A DNA stretch of 56,135 nt, from IMG/VR virus record IMGVR_UViG_3300035698_007134, positions 1 to 56,135 of that record; one strand, 5' to 3'. The DNA comes from a virus. This document shows, piece after piece, positions 1 through 9,615 of this stretch; the first letter of the stretch is position 1; each line of letters starts with the position of its first letter. A program made the translations under genes and the position numbers. The notes beneath the pieces were generated by a model. That model saw only the letters and a list, made by a program, of their open reading frames with translations. It was not told the origin of the DNA and made no database searches.

Positions 1-120
1 AATATTGTTGTACAGATTGAAGAGACAAAAAATCAATTATTTGTAAATTTTGCAGATGGTAAATATTTAGATTTATTAGGATCTAGTTATGGAGTATATC
101 GTCCAAGCGTCGTATCAGTA
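1..120. repeat. Terminal direct repeat, left copy
   Basis: Bases 1-120 are identical to 56016-56135. This is the usual signature of a circular or circularly permuted phage contig whose assembly overlaps itself. The reading frame entering at base 1 continues upstream through the right-hand copy without a stop, which supports a real circular join. A true short terminal repeat cannot be excluded. Confidence 0.95.
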
Positions 121-1383
121 AATGATGATGTATATAGACAACTTATTCCTAAAGCAGCCTTTTGTCCCAAGACAATTAGACCACTTATCTATGATATTTT
201 TGATATTTTCTGGGGTAAGACTGCTTCTCGACCAAATATAACGTCAACATTAGCCGAACCGTATAATTTTGGCACGGTACCAATGTATTTAACTCTTATC
301 GCTAATAATCAAGAAGAGAAAACAATTAAATTTGTTGATGCAGATTTTGAATTTAATAATGCTGCGACAGCAGAAGAGATATGTACTAAAATTAATTATA
401 TATATAGTAATTATATAACAGCGCAGGTTTACACGGATGAATTAACCGATAATAATTACATACAAATATATACTAACACTCCAGGTGAAGTAGGTTCTAT
501 TCAAATTACTGGTGGTACAGCTAATGCGCAACTTGCTTTTGAAACAACTAAAATACAGACCGTAGATGTTTGTATTTATGAACTTTATCCCAAACACATT
601 ATTTTAAAAGTTCCAGCTACTATACCACTCCTTTCAAATAATGTGGTATCACATTATTTTCATGCTACTCAAGATATTGTTGATGGTAGACCCAATGTTG
701 ATACTGCTAATCCATGGTGGCCAGGACATTTCTTTTTTCAAGGGCCAGCTTCTACAGATTCTTATACTCCGACTGGTACTAGATGTTTAACTACCACTAC
801 TATCTCGGCTGGTAACATTTATACATCAACATTAGTAAATGATTGTAGTAATTTTCCAGATGAAGAAGGACGCCTAATTGTTGGATTCGGTAGTGACACA
901 GCAGAAGAATTTAAATATTATGGTAGAATGTCTAATAATACCATTGCATTAGACCCATCTTATACATTTGAAAAAACATGGCCTATAGGTACATATATTA
1001 ATCTTATGATTCCAAAAGATGATCCAGCGAATGACGGGTCAGATTTTGCAATTTATATGATTGATACAGAAGTTGGACGTGCTTTAGCTTTATATTTAAT
1101 TGATCTTATTAAAGCAGCTGGTATTATTGTACAATTTGATATTACAGATACAGCTTATCTTTATCAAGATTATTTCTGGAGTCCAACTGGCCCAGCTATT
1201 GGTACTGGTGAAAAATGGTTCGCACCACCAGCTATGGATGATTCACAGCAATCTGATATGGTTACAGGTGTTATTCCCGCTGGTCCAGTATGGGGTCTTA
1301 CTGATGCTGGTAAGATTTGGTTTAATACTACTTATAAACAATTAATGATGTGGGATGGCACAGTACCAGTTATTGTTGGATAA
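1..1383 (+). CDS. Baseplate/tail-type structural protein, 3' part (5' part at 55812-56135)
   Basis: The frame is open from base 1 and joins in frame to the ORF that starts at 55812, giving about 528 residues across the circular join. The first 68 residues form a Cys-rich zinc-ribbon-like head. Then comes a segment with ADGKYLDLLGSSYGVYRP (about residues 86-104), a motif style seen in phage baseplate and DUF2612-like virion proteins. The rest is Thr/Asn/Gly-rich and beta-like. It lies directly upstream of a tail-fibre-like gene, which fits a tail role. The family is not firmly recognised; the structural role is inferred from motif style and neighbour. Confidence 0.6.
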   Translation, partial: NIVVQIEETKNQLFVNFADGKYLDLLGSSYGVYRPSVVSVNDDVYRQLIPKAAFCPKTIRPLIYDIFDIFWGKTASRPNITSTLAEPYNFGTVPMYLTLIANNQEEKTIKFVDADFEFNNAATAEEICTKINYIYSNYITAQVYTDELTDNNYIQIYTNTPGEVGSIQITGGTANAQLAFETTKIQTVDVCIYELYPKHIILKVPATIPLLSNNVVSHYFHATQDIVDGRPNVDTANPWWPGHFFFQGPASTDSYTPTGTRCLTTTTISAGNIYTSTLVNDCSNFPDEEGRLIVGFGSDTAEEFKYYGRMSNNTIALDPSYTFEKTWPIGTYINLMIPKDDPANDGSDFAIYMIDTEVGRALALYLIDLIKAAGIIVQFDITDTAYLYQDYFWSPTGPAIGTGEKWFAPPAMDDSQQSDMVTGVIPAGPVWGLTDAGKIWFNTTYKQLMMWDGTVPVIVG

Positions 1384-1425
1384 TAGACAGTATATAATAA
1401 AATAGTTATATTGGAGGATGTAAAT

Positions 1426-3774
1426 ATGTCTCAAAGTCAAAAAATTAAACTCTGGCCACGAGAACGATACGACTTACCCGATTGGGCGCAAGTACAAGAT
1501 TTTATTGAAGATGATTTTCAATTAATAAATACGCATCTTTTGGGTGGTGGTGCTTATTCATGGGTTACTAAAAATTTTGATACAACTCATGTGGGTGGCG
1601 CTGGTCTTGGTATTTCAGTTGCTGTAGCCAATAGTACAGTATTTAGTCTTACTGATACTTCAGATCTTAGTGGTACTTATTTTATTGGTGACGGTGGACT
1701 GTCTCCATTAACTGCTACTATAACAGATAACTCTACTAATTATATTCATATTAGATTATCTAGAGCGACTTCTTCAGCTGCAGAGCGTGTATTCTGGGAT
1801 CCCTCATTAAATGATGGTGAAGGTGGAGAATATAAACAGATTGTTGATACAGCTGAGATTAAAGAGGCTGAATTATACATTATTACTACTGGTTGGTCTA
1901 CTGATGTACAAGACATTCCTATTGCACGCGCAGTTACACTTGCTGGAACAATTACTGAACTTTATGATGAACGCAATTTATTTTTTAGACTTGGTAAAGG
2001 AGCGACATTTTCATCTGGATATATAAGTACTCCAGTTTATACACAAGGTGGGGGCGCCGCACACAATGATTTAACAGCTAGCGGTGCGTACTCTGGGTCT
2101 GTTAGTGTTTCTTATATTGTTGAAGTCACTAATATAGGTACACCAGATCTTTTTAGATGGTCAGATGATGGTGGGGGTACTTGGACCTCAACTGTTTCAA
2201 TGACTGGTTCACCACAACTTTTAAATAACAATGTATATATTGATTTTAGTAGTATTCTCAGCCATGAAGTTGGAGATCAATGGGATTGGGATGCTACCGC
2301 TAATCTTGGTGCAGGATATAGATATAACTTGGCGTCCTCCTCTGAACCAGACCCCGATGTAAAGGTAGATTCAAACGCTTTTACAGGTGGTGATAAAGAG
2401 CTCGATAATTATAAGGAATGGATGGATCTTGTGATGACCACCATCGCAGAGATCAAATTCGGTGGCGCCGTCAATAAGTATTGGTATGAAGCTGCACCAA
2501 CTAATCTGTCTAATACTGGTGTTATTATGACTGGTGGTGGTGACATTTCGTGGAATTTGGGCGCTACGCAATTATCTTTTACTGCTAATTTTACGTTCTT
2601 AATTCCTGGAACTCCTTATACTAATTATATTGCTCAAGCCACTTGGAATCCGATTACTCCTATTGTTGATGGAGATGTTTATTATATAGATATTGATAAA
2701 ACATCTAGCGCTTCATTGACTCCGATTCGTGCAACTTCAGCTACTTATGTAGCAGCAGCAGAGCGCAAAATAATTTTACGACGTGTTGGCAACGCTGTTT
2801 ATATTGGCAACGGTGCATTGCGATTAGATGACGGTGAGACGGGCCAATTAATTCGTCCACTTACTAATGAAATGATTGATTATGTTGGCGCTCCAAATGA
2901 AGCTACCAATACTCCAGATTATTCAGCTGAGGGTTATACAGTACACGATATTGGTAATGCAGACAATTTAACTCTTGCAATAGCAAAACTTGGTGAGTGG
3001 TTTACTAATCGTACTGGTGACGATATTACTGGAATTATAACTTGGTCAGCTATAGCTAGTGCAATTTTTGCTAATGGTGCTGCGGCGACCTTTTCAGATG
3101 GTGCCATAGTTAATTTCAATAATAGTATCGGCACTGCACCATTTACAGTTGTTTCAACAGACAAAGTTATCAATCTTAACGCTGATAAACTTGATGGATT
3201 TACCATTTATGATGGGATGGTCCCTGTAGCAGATAGAATCCTTGTTACGCAAGCAAATGGATGGCTTTATACACCCAATAGTGCCCCAACTACTAATTAT
3301 CATGTAGCGAACAAAAAATATGTAGATGATAGTGTGCCAGCCGTAGTTACTGATCACGGAGCGTTAACTGGTCTTGGGGATTATGATCACCCACAATATG
3401 CAAAACTTTCACATGTTCATAACTCCCCCAGTTTACAATATTATAGAACACTTACTACTAATAACAATACAGTTACGTACTCCGCTTCCATAGCCCTTGG
3501 GGGATATGGATTGAGTACAGCTTTTTTTGATCTAGTCGCCTTCACATGTGGTGTATCGTGGAATAATGGTCAATTTGGTGATCATAATAATCTGTTTGTA
3601 GTTGGTGGTACTGCGGTTTATTTAGTTAATGTCGGTGGCGTTAATATATATCAAGCCGATCCACCATATATTGCAGGAACTACAGCGTATTATGTAGCAA
3701 CTCTTAGTGCAATTTCGGATGTTGCTGTTTTTGAATATGCATATGGCCTACGCTGTCGCAGAAATTATACATAA
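1426..3774 (+). CDS. Tail fibre-like / receptor-binding protein
   Basis: The start is ATG 1426, with GGAGG eight bases upstream; the TTG at 1411 lies before the binding site and is not used. The product is 782 residues, rich in Thr, Ser, Gly and Asn. About residues 618-633 show the fibre-type motif PTTNYHVANKKYVDD, and about 643-660 show DHGALTGLGDYDHPQYAK. Both motif styles recur in phage tail fibres near trimerisation or tip regions. The N-terminus (WPRERYDLPDWAQVQDF) may be the virion-anchoring part. It follows the baseplate-like gene after 42 bases and is probably co-transcribed with it. Host-receptor binding is inferred, not shown. Confidence 0.75.
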   Translation: MSQSQKIKLWPRERYDLPDWAQVQDFIEDDFQLINTHLLGGGAYSWVTKNFDTTHVGGAGLGISVAVANSTVFSLTDTSDLSGTYFIGDGGLSPLTATITDNSTNYIHIRLSRATSSAAERVFWDPSLNDGEGGEYKQIVDTAEIKEAELYIITTGWSTDVQDIPIARAVTLAGTITELYDERNLFFRLGKGATFSSGYISTPVYTQGGGAAHNDLTASGAYSGSVSVSYIVEVTNIGTPDLFRWSDDGGGTWTSTVSMTGSPQLLNNNVYIDFSSILSHEVGDQWDWDATANLGAGYRYNLASSSEPDPDVKVDSNAFTGGDKELDNYKEWMDLVMTTIAEIKFGGAVNKYWYEAAPTNLSNTGVIMTGGGDISWNLGATQLSFTANFTFLIPGTPYTNYIAQATWNPITPIVDGDVYYIDIDKTSSASLTPIRATSATYVAAAERKIILRRVGNAVYIGNGALRLDDGETGQLIRPLTNEMIDYVGAPNEATNTPDYSAEGYTVHDIGNADNLTLAIAKLGEWFTNRTGDDITGIITWSAIASAIFANGAAATFSDGAIVNFNNSIGTAPFTVVSTDKVINLNADKLDGFTIYDGMVPVADRILVTQANGWLYTPNSAPTTNYHVANKKYVDDSVPAVVTDHGALTGLGDYDHPQYAKLSHVHNSPSLQYYRTLTTNNNTVTYSASIALGGYGLSTAFFDLVAFTCGVSWNNGQFGDHNNLFVVGGTAVYLVNVGGVNIYQADPPYIAGTTAYYVATLSAISDVAVFEYAYGLRCRRNYT

Positions 3775-3783
3775 GGAGATAGA

Positions 3784-4458
3784 ATGAAAAAAAGACAAGT
3801 CATGTTTTCTTATAATAAAGACACGGGCAAAATTGAGAACACCCATATACATTTTGCCATGGGACCAGACGGTAAAGTCACTCCCGCCGATATAACTGAA
3901 GATGTAATCGCAGAAGTTAAAAAACAACATGACGGAGAAATATTTATAGAAGAGATTGACGATGACGACGGGCTCTCTCCACAAAAGAGAGAATCGAGAA
4001 TGGATAAAATATTATGCGACCGTGTAGACAGAAAAATGATATCTATAAAAAACAAAAAAGTAATTCCTATTAATAAACCACAATTAAAATTGGAATTATT
4101 AAATACAGGTAATTATCTTAAAAAAGACACAGAAAATAACACTTTATATGTAATACCAGAAAATAACAAAAAAGTTATTTCTTTTAAGATATCTCGTGTA
4201 AAACAAGAAGACGGGACGAAATGGGGAGCTTTTATTAATGACAAAGTATCTTTGGTTATAATTGGTATTCCATTGGGTACTTATATAAGAAAACCTGTAA
4301 AAGTGGATTTAAATAGTGGAACAGCTACAATAGACATTGAATTGCCTCTTTCTGATGGGTATGATATAAAAATAATCGCACATTGTGGTAAACAAATGAT
4401 GAGAAGTTCTAACCCAATTATTATTTCCTATGATGATACAATAAATGAAGAAAAATAA
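3784..4458 (+). CDS. Unknown protein downstream of tail fibre
   Basis: 224 residues, start ATG with AAGGAG upstream. The N-terminal 75 residues are charged, with an acidic run (EEIDDDDG). The C-terminal half (about 95-215) alternates hydrophobic and polar residues like a beta-sandwich or Ig-like fold, ending before IIISYDDT. No catalytic motif was seen. Its position right after the tail fibre suggests a virion accessory or fibre-assembly role, but this is guilt by association only. Confidence 0.6.
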   Translation: MKKRQVMFSYNKDTGKIENTHIHFAMGPDGKVTPADITEDVIAEVKKQHDGEIFIEEIDDDDGLSPQKRESRMDKILCDRVDRKMISIKNKKVIPINKPQLKLELLNTGNYLKKDTENNTLYVIPENNKKVISFKISRVKQEDGTKWGAFINDKVSLVIIGIPLGTYIRKPVKVDLNSGTATIDIELPLSDGYDIKIIAHCGKQMMRSSNPIIISYDDTINEEK

Positions 4459-4684
4459 AAGTAAATCATATAGATTAGCCATATTTAGCTTTATTTTTGC
4501 TGTTATTGTCATATCTATAGGTATTGTTGAAGAGATTACTATCGGTGAATATACGTTAAGATTTCGCCTTATTGATTCATTTCTAGCTCTAGCACTCATT
4601 GGCCCTGCATTTGGGCTTTATGGTTTTCGACGATATACAGAAGCTAAATATTATAGATCAGAACTTGATGATCGTATCGATTAA
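4445..4684 (+). CDS. Small two-helix membrane protein
   Basis: 79 residues. Two hydrophobic stretches (about 10-27 and 43-60) are separated by a short charged loop, with a basic N-terminus (MKKNKSKSYR) and a charged tail (RSELDDRID). The start overlaps the preceding gene by 14 bases, so translation is probably coupled. The topology would suit a holin or a small inner-membrane protein. No sequence hallmark distinguishes these, and the lytic peptidase candidate lies far away at 28.8 kb. Confidence 0.55.
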   Translation: MKKNKSKSYRLAIFSFIFAVIVISIGIVEEITIGEYTLRFRLIDSFLALALIGPAFGLYGFRRYTEAKYYRSELDDRID

Positions 4685-4685
4685 A

Positions 4686-6086
4686 CTATATATAATGTAT
4701 GTCAGACCCATAAACATCTCTATAAATTTTTTGACGAGCTAATGAGTGTTTGGCATTAAATTTAGTATTATCATGAGAAAAATCTACAATATAAACATTC
4801 TTTTTTCCTTTATGCGGCCTTAATAGTCGACCAACATTTTGCATTACCATTCCCTTGGCCTTTCCAGCCCCAGCAAAAATACCACAATCTACAGATAAAA
4901 TATCAACACCCTCTCCGATAACTGATGTACCTATTAATATATTAAATTTTTTATTTTCAAAATCTTTTATAATTTGTTCACTATCAGCAGGTTTTTCTAG
5001 TCCTGTTATGAGTACAGACCCTGGTAAATATTCTCTTAATAATTCTCCTTGTGCTATCTGTTTAACAAATACTAATATTTGTCTCCCTCTTTTCGCGAAT
5101 TGTTTAGTCATATTAGCTACATATTGGTTATATTCCTTATTATCTACTATAAAATATTTATACTCCTTTAAATAATCCATCTTTTTACGACTTGTCGGAG
5201 GAGGATTATGGGCATATTCACAAACAAAAAATTCGGGACGTACAAGATAACCTTCATCATATGCTTTCTTAAAGGGATATTTATATATAGTTCTATTACC
5301 AATTACACCTTCTAAAGCGATATCAGCTCCATCATTTCTAAAAGGCGTTGCGGAGAAATAATACCTATAATACATTGATGCCCATTTCTCTTTGTTAAGA
5401 TTCTGAATCGTCTCCGCTGCTGCGTGGTGGTTTTCATCTAGAAGGAGCATTTTATATTGTTGAAACCACTCAATTGGTTTATCTGAAAGTGATTGATAAG
5501 TAGCGATTACAATAGGTTTAGTAGTAGTTTTCTTTCCACCACCAAGCATGCCCACCATTTTCGGTGAATAAACATGATCAAGAAGTGTATGAAATTGTTT
5601 TAAAATATTGAGTGAGGGGACTACTACTAGGGTCGGCTGGGCTATCTCATGAATCAATTTGGCCATTACTAAACTTTTTCCTGTTCCAGTTGCAGCTTCA
5701 ATTACTCCAGTAGGATATTTTTTACATTCTTCAATCATTTCTTCTTGATAATATCTAGGTTTATGAGTCTTGCCGTACCGTCTAAATGTAGTTTCAATAG
5801 ACGGTTTTTTTCTTTTGTCATCTATAGTAGTTGGACGATCAAGAATATCTAAAAGTCTTTGAGTCTTAGCCAGTAAACCTGTAGGAAAAATTATGGCAGT
5901 CTTAGCATCAGTAACATATTCTGCTAAATACTTTCTAATTTCTTTATATTTACCTGTTCTTTTTTTATGAGCAAAAGTTTTATTTTTATCAACATAAGAA
6001 AGCAAACCTCTTATTTTTTGTATAGCATATTTATCTCCCATAAGAATAGTCAAATGGTTGTTCACTATTAAATTGCAACTATCCAT
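4686..6086 (-). CDS. uvsW: UvsW-like DEAD/H-box helicase
   Basis: 466 residues, from the ATG at 6086 with GGAGG five bases upstream (an upstream in-frame TTG precedes the binding site). Superfamily 2 motifs appear in order: Q-like RYYQEEM, Walker A AATGTGKS (about 133-138), the Walker B variant LLLDENHH, SATPF (motif III), and QNVGRLLRPHKGK (motif VI). A short N-terminal domain of about 100 residues precedes the helicase core, as in T4 UvsW. Such enzymes rewind DNA, branch-migrate forks and unwind R-loops. It is transcribed away from the replication block, from the divergent region at 6.1-6.5 kb. Confidence 0.88.
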   Translation of the reverse strand: MDSCNLIVNNHLTILMGDKYAIQKIRGLLSYVDKNKTFAHKKRTGKYKEIRKYLAEYVTDAKTAIIFPTGLLAKTQRLLDILDRPTTIDDKRKKPSIETTFRRYGKTHKPRYYQEEMIEECKKYPTGVIEAATGTGKSLVMAKLIHEIAQPTLVVVPSLNILKQFHTLLDHVYSPKMVGMLGGGKKTTTKPIVIATYQSLSDKPIEWFQQYKMLLLDENHHAAAETIQNLNKEKWASMYYRYYFSATPFRNDGADIALEGVIGNRTIYKYPFKKAYDEGYLVRPEFFVCEYAHNPPPTSRKKMDYLKEYKYFIVDNKEYNQYVANMTKQFAKRGRQILVFVKQIAQGELLREYLPGSVLITGLEKPADSEQIIKDFENKKFNILIGTSVIGEGVDILSVDCGIFAGAGKAKGMVMQNVGRLLRPHKGKKNVYIVDFSHDNTKFNAKHSLARQKIYRDVYGSDIHYI

Positions 6087-6532
6087 ACCTACCTCCAAAT
6101 TAAAATGTTAGCCAGCTCCTCTAACTTTTTTATACTACTATTCATTATGATGCAAGATAGATTCTTTATTACTTTTCGTTTTTGACGTGCCCGCTTAACA
6201 TCAGAAGTTGGGTTGTTGTTGGCTGGCTTATTCAGAATCTTCGGCGGGAGTTGGCGGGACTGAAGCTTTAGTGCGGAGTTGACGCTGTGCGTGTTTCAGA
6301 CGGTTTCAGAATTCAGTCTAACATTTTCCGAATACGCCATAAAGTAATTACACACTCATCTAACTGTAGATAATTTTTGTAACCTAATAGGTTTATGATA
6401 TAAATCTTTTTATGGATGACCGAACAAAAATTTTGTTTTATATTAAGCATTATGTAGAGCGAGAGAGAATTTTAGAGTATTTACAAGATCGTTTAGTACA
6501 AATAAAAACGACCACTGAAAGGAGTATGACAC
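6087..6532. other. Divergent intergenic region, 446 bases
   Basis: This region separates the leftward helicase gene from the rightward GroEL and replication operon. It holds a sigma-70-like promoter (6377-6404), the palindromic AACCTAATAGGTT just inside that promoter, the inverted repeat AACAAAAATTTTGTT after it, and a copy of the 11-mer TGTAGATAATT also found twice in the other divergent region near 53 kb. A 52-codon ORF (6412-6570) starts where the transcript should start, but it has no ribosome site and is not called. The GroEL leader would be about 120 bases. Confidence 0.6.
6377..6404 (+). promoter_or_regulatory. Putative sigma-70-type promoter for groEL/replication operon
   Basis: TTGTAA (6377-6382), a 16-base spacer, and TATAAA (6399-6404) with an upstream TG, giving an extended -10. 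The palindrome AACCTAATAGGTT lies in the spacer and may be an operator. The predicted transcript start is near 6411. Confidence 0.5.
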
Positions 6533-8248
6533 ATGTTGAAACCGAGGACTGTGAAAAAGATCGGGACTAAAGCGGATTTTACTAAGGAAATTCTCGAAGC
6601 AGTTAGAATTATTGCTGAACCAGTAAAAGCAACCTTAGGACCCGATGGATGTCCTATTATTCTTGATAGAGGTAAATATTCTCCACTAATTACAAAAGAT
6701 GGTGTAACTGTTGCTAAGTCTATTTTTGTATCTGACGTGGTTAAGGATCTTATGATTAGGGCTATTAAGGAAGCGTCGGAGAAGACCAATGCAGAAGTGG
6801 GTGACGGTACTACAACGGCGATTGTGTTGGTTGAAGCACTTTTAAATGAAGGAATGAAATTTATTAAATCTGGGCTTATCACTCCGCAAGCCCTTGTTAG
6901 GGAGATAAAAGCTTGTATTCCTAGTATTAAGACGAATTTAACTAGTATGTGTAAAAAGGTTGTTAGTGAACAGGATATTAAATATGTAGCTAATATTTCT
7001 GCTAATAATGATCCAGAGATCGCTAGTGCTGTAGTGGAAGCTGTGATGAGGTCTGGTGCAGATGGTGTTACTTCTATTGAAGAAGGAACGAGTACGGATA
7101 TTAAGGTTTGTCCAGTCGATGGATTCCAAATAGGTAAGGGTTGGAGCACTCATAAAGAATACTCTATCAAGTTGATGCAGTCGGCTACACGCCAAGAGTT
7201 TTCTTATGCAACACCTGCGGTGCTTTGTTATAATGGTGATGTTACAGATGTGAGTGAATTTTCTGATTTCATTATAGCTTTTCATGAGATTAATGTTGGG
7301 GCGCAGGTGCCAAAAGCTGCTCTTAGTGCGCCAATTATTATTGTAGCCCATATGTTTAGTGGTGCAATTCGTCAGTTTATGGTTGATAATATGATTCAGA
7401 ATGGCATTCAGATTATGCTTGTTGAGACAGAACTTTGGGGTACTGAACACAGTCGTGTTTATCAAATTAATGATTTGGCTGAATATACTGGTGGAAAAGT
7501 TGTTACTCATGGTAATCTTAGGACGATTATTAGTAAGAAAGAAGATGGTACTCCATGTGTTGATGATTCTTACCTTGGATGTTGTGAGAAGGCCATTCAA
7601 ACTAAGGGTAATACAACATTCTATGGTGGTGAAAAGAACGAAGAGAAATTGCAGGAATATATTGAAGAAGTACGGGCCACCAAAGATAATGCAGAGCATG
7701 CTTGGGATATGGAGATTCATCAGAAACGAATCGCTCGTCTACTAGATGGCATTACTGTTATTGAATGTGGTGGTACTACCACTCTTGAAATTAAAGAACG
7801 TATGGATCGAGTTATTGATGCCGTGTCCGCAACACGGGCTGCACTTAAAGGTGGTATTGTTCCAGGTGGTGGTATCGCTTTATATGATTGTGCTCAGACA
7901 TTTGAAATTGGGACTAGTTGTGGTGAGAATGTTTTGGCTCGTGCTCTTCAAGCTCCATTACGTCAGATTATTAGTAATACGGGTAAGCCTCCCGATGGTA
8001 TTATTGAAAATATTAATAGTATAGATCCCTTGCTTGGTGGCGGTTATGTAGGCTATGATGCTTTGCTTCATAAAATTAGTGATGACATGTTTGGTGATGG
8101 TATCGTAGATCCATTAATGGTAGTGGAGATAGCGGTTATGAATGCATTGTCTATTGGTTGTGAATTGTTGCGTGGTGGCGGCTATGTGGTCATTAAGAGT
8201 GAGGCAGCAGATCCAGATGATGAGATGATGGGCAACCCTACTGAATAA
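6533..8248 (+). CDS. groEL: GroEL-like chaperonin (phage-encoded)
   Basis: 571 residues against about 548 for E. coli GroEL. The start has AAAGGAG upstream. The ATP-binding motif GDGTTTA is at about 90-96, ATLGPDG at about 33-39, and the equatorial motif GGIVPGGGIAL at about 439-449. The C-terminus (DPDDEMMGNPTE) lacks the GGM repeat typical of bacterial GroEL. Chaperonins of this kind fold viral or host proteins, often capsid subunits, in the cytoplasm; some large phages encode their own. No GroES-like gene was seen in the window, so it either uses host GroES or works alone. It is the first gene of the long rightward operon, so it is probably expressed early. Confidence 0.93.
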   Translation: MLKPRTVKKIGTKADFTKEILEAVRIIAEPVKATLGPDGCPIILDRGKYSPLITKDGVTVAKSIFVSDVVKDLMIRAIKEASEKTNAEVGDGTTTAIVLVEALLNEGMKFIKSGLITPQALVREIKACIPSIKTNLTSMCKKVVSEQDIKYVANISANNDPEIASAVVEAVMRSGADGVTSIEEGTSTDIKVCPVDGFQIGKGWSTHKEYSIKLMQSATRQEFSYATPAVLCYNGDVTDVSEFSDFIIAFHEINVGAQVPKAALSAPIIIVAHMFSGAIRQFMVDNMIQNGIQIMLVETELWGTEHSRVYQINDLAEYTGGKVVTHGNLRTIISKKEDGTPCVDDSYLGCCEKAIQTKGNTTFYGGEKNEEKLQEYIEEVRATKDNAEHAWDMEIHQKRIARLLDGITVIECGGTTTLEIKERMDRVIDAVSATRAALKGGIVPGGGIALYDCAQTFEIGTSCGENVLARALQAPLRQIISNTGKPPDGIIENINSIDPLLGGGYVGYDALLHKISDDMFGDGIVDPLMVVEIAVMNALSIGCELLRGGGYVVIKSEAADPDDEMMGNPTE

Positions 8249-8256
8249 GGCATAAT

Positions 8257-9615
8257 ATGGATGAGATAAAATTTCCCTTTACTCTTGATTACCAACACTC
8301 TATTATTAAGTGGATGTTAAAAGACGAGGGATTTGGTATTAATTGTGTTCTTTATCTTAAACCGGAGTATTTTGGTACTACTGAACTTTTTTGGGCATTT
8401 AAATTTATTAATCGGTATTATACTGATTACAGGATAGTACCAAATTTTACTACATTAAAAAATGAAGTTTTAAAATTTGATGATAAGCAACGTCCAGCAT
8501 ATGATTTATTTATAAAGAGGCTTGAAGAACTTGAGGATCATGATAGGTCGTATATTCATGACAATCTAACAAAATTTGTAAAGCGCTCTGTGCTTATAAA
8601 ACGTGGGAAGGATATGGCCAATGCGTTTAATTCTGGGGATGAAGAGGGTACATATAAAGTAGTTGATGATTTACAAAAAGAATTAAATGAAGTTGGATTT
8701 GAAGATGATCAGGTTATTAAACCAGAAGATATTTGGGGTGCAATGGAGCGCACTCACCAGCTTACTAAGAATAAATTGAAGCTTGGAATTGAGCCTTTAG
8801 ATCAGGCTATGATTACTGGTATTCCTATGAATCAGCTTACGATCTTTTTGGGTACAACAAATTGCGGCAAATCTATCATTTTAATAAATAGCGCTTATAA
8901 TTTTGCTATGCAGGGTAAGAAGGTTTTGTATATTGATCTTGAGAATGATGTCGATGAAATGACGCTGCGAATGCATTCACGTATTACTGGTATTATGTAT
9001 TCAAAATTTGGTCGTCCTTTATCTAGTTTTTCTGAGGAAGAGATTGCTAAGATTAAAAAGAGTGAAGAATTCCTTAGAAAATATATGATTCTGAAGCCTT
9101 GGCACGATAAGTCGGTTAATGTTGAAGATGTATGGGCGTATTGTTCAAGAGTTAAACATCAATTTGATTATGACGTGTGTTTAATTGATTACGGTCAGTT
9201 ATTGAGGTCACGATATAATTATGAGAAGCAATATCAAGAGCAGGGTGAAGTTCATAAATTGTTAAACTTAATGGCTGTAACATTAAAGATTGCAGTTGTT
9301 ACGGTGGTGCAATCTACTAGAGGAGCACAAGTTAAGACTCATCTCGCCAAGAGGAATCAAGAGATGTTGCGCATGACCGATGTATCTGATTCATTTGAAA
9401 TTTGTCGTAAAGCTGGTATTGTCATTACACTTACTCGTACTGATCATGATGTTAAAAATAATACTATGAAATATTTGTTAGATAAAAATAGACGTGGTGA
9501 CAAGATGATATCCGCTGTCTGTCATACGGATTTTAGTACAATGAAGTTATTTGGTCCAGATGTGGAGTGTCAATTATATAGGCCAGGGGTGGATGATGAC
9601 GCGTTGGACACCTAA
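8257..9615 (+). CDS. DnaB-like replicative helicase (T4 gp41 type)
   Basis: 452 residues. The N-terminal domain (about 1-130) resembles the DnaB N-terminal fold. The RecA-type motor has the Walker A GTTNCGKS at about 198-205, the DnaB-like segment VLYIDLENDVDE, and Walker B DVCLIDYGQ at about 305. It would unwind the fork 5' to 3' and work with the primase encoded next, whose start overlaps its 3' end. Gene order helicase-primase-polymerase supports the call. Confidence 0.92.
   Translation: MDEIKFPFTLDYQHSIIKWMLKDEGFGINCVLYLKPEYFGTTELFWAFKFINRYYTDYRIVPNFTTLKNEVLKFDDKQRPAYDLFIKRLEELEDHDRSYIHDNLTKFVKRSVLIKRGKDMANAFNSGDEEGTYKVVDDLQKELNEVGFEDDQVIKPEDIWGAMERTHQLTKNKLKLGIEPLDQAMITGIPMNQLTIFLGTTNCGKSIILINSAYNFAMQGKKVLYIDLENDVDEMTLRMHSRITGIMYSKFGRPLSSFSEEEIAKIKKSEEFLRKYMILKPWHDKSVNVEDVWAYCSRVKHQFDYDVCLIDYGQLLRSRYNYEKQYQEQGEVHKLLNLMAVTLKIAVVTVVQSTRGAQVKTHLAKRNQEMLRMTDVSDSFEICRKAGIVITLTRTDHDVKNNTMKYLLDKNRRGDKMISAVCHTDFSTMKLFGPDVECQLYRPGVDDDALDT

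Noticed and set aside
6412-6570. 52-codon ORF overlapping the GroEL start
   Set aside because: It starts at the predicted transcript start with no ribosome site and overlaps groEL by 38 bases; leaderless translation is possible but unsupported.
6493-7720. Long minus-strand ORFs (218 and 260 codons) under groEL
   Set aside because: They are antisense to a certain gene, lack ribosome sites and have low-complexity composition typical of shadow frames.
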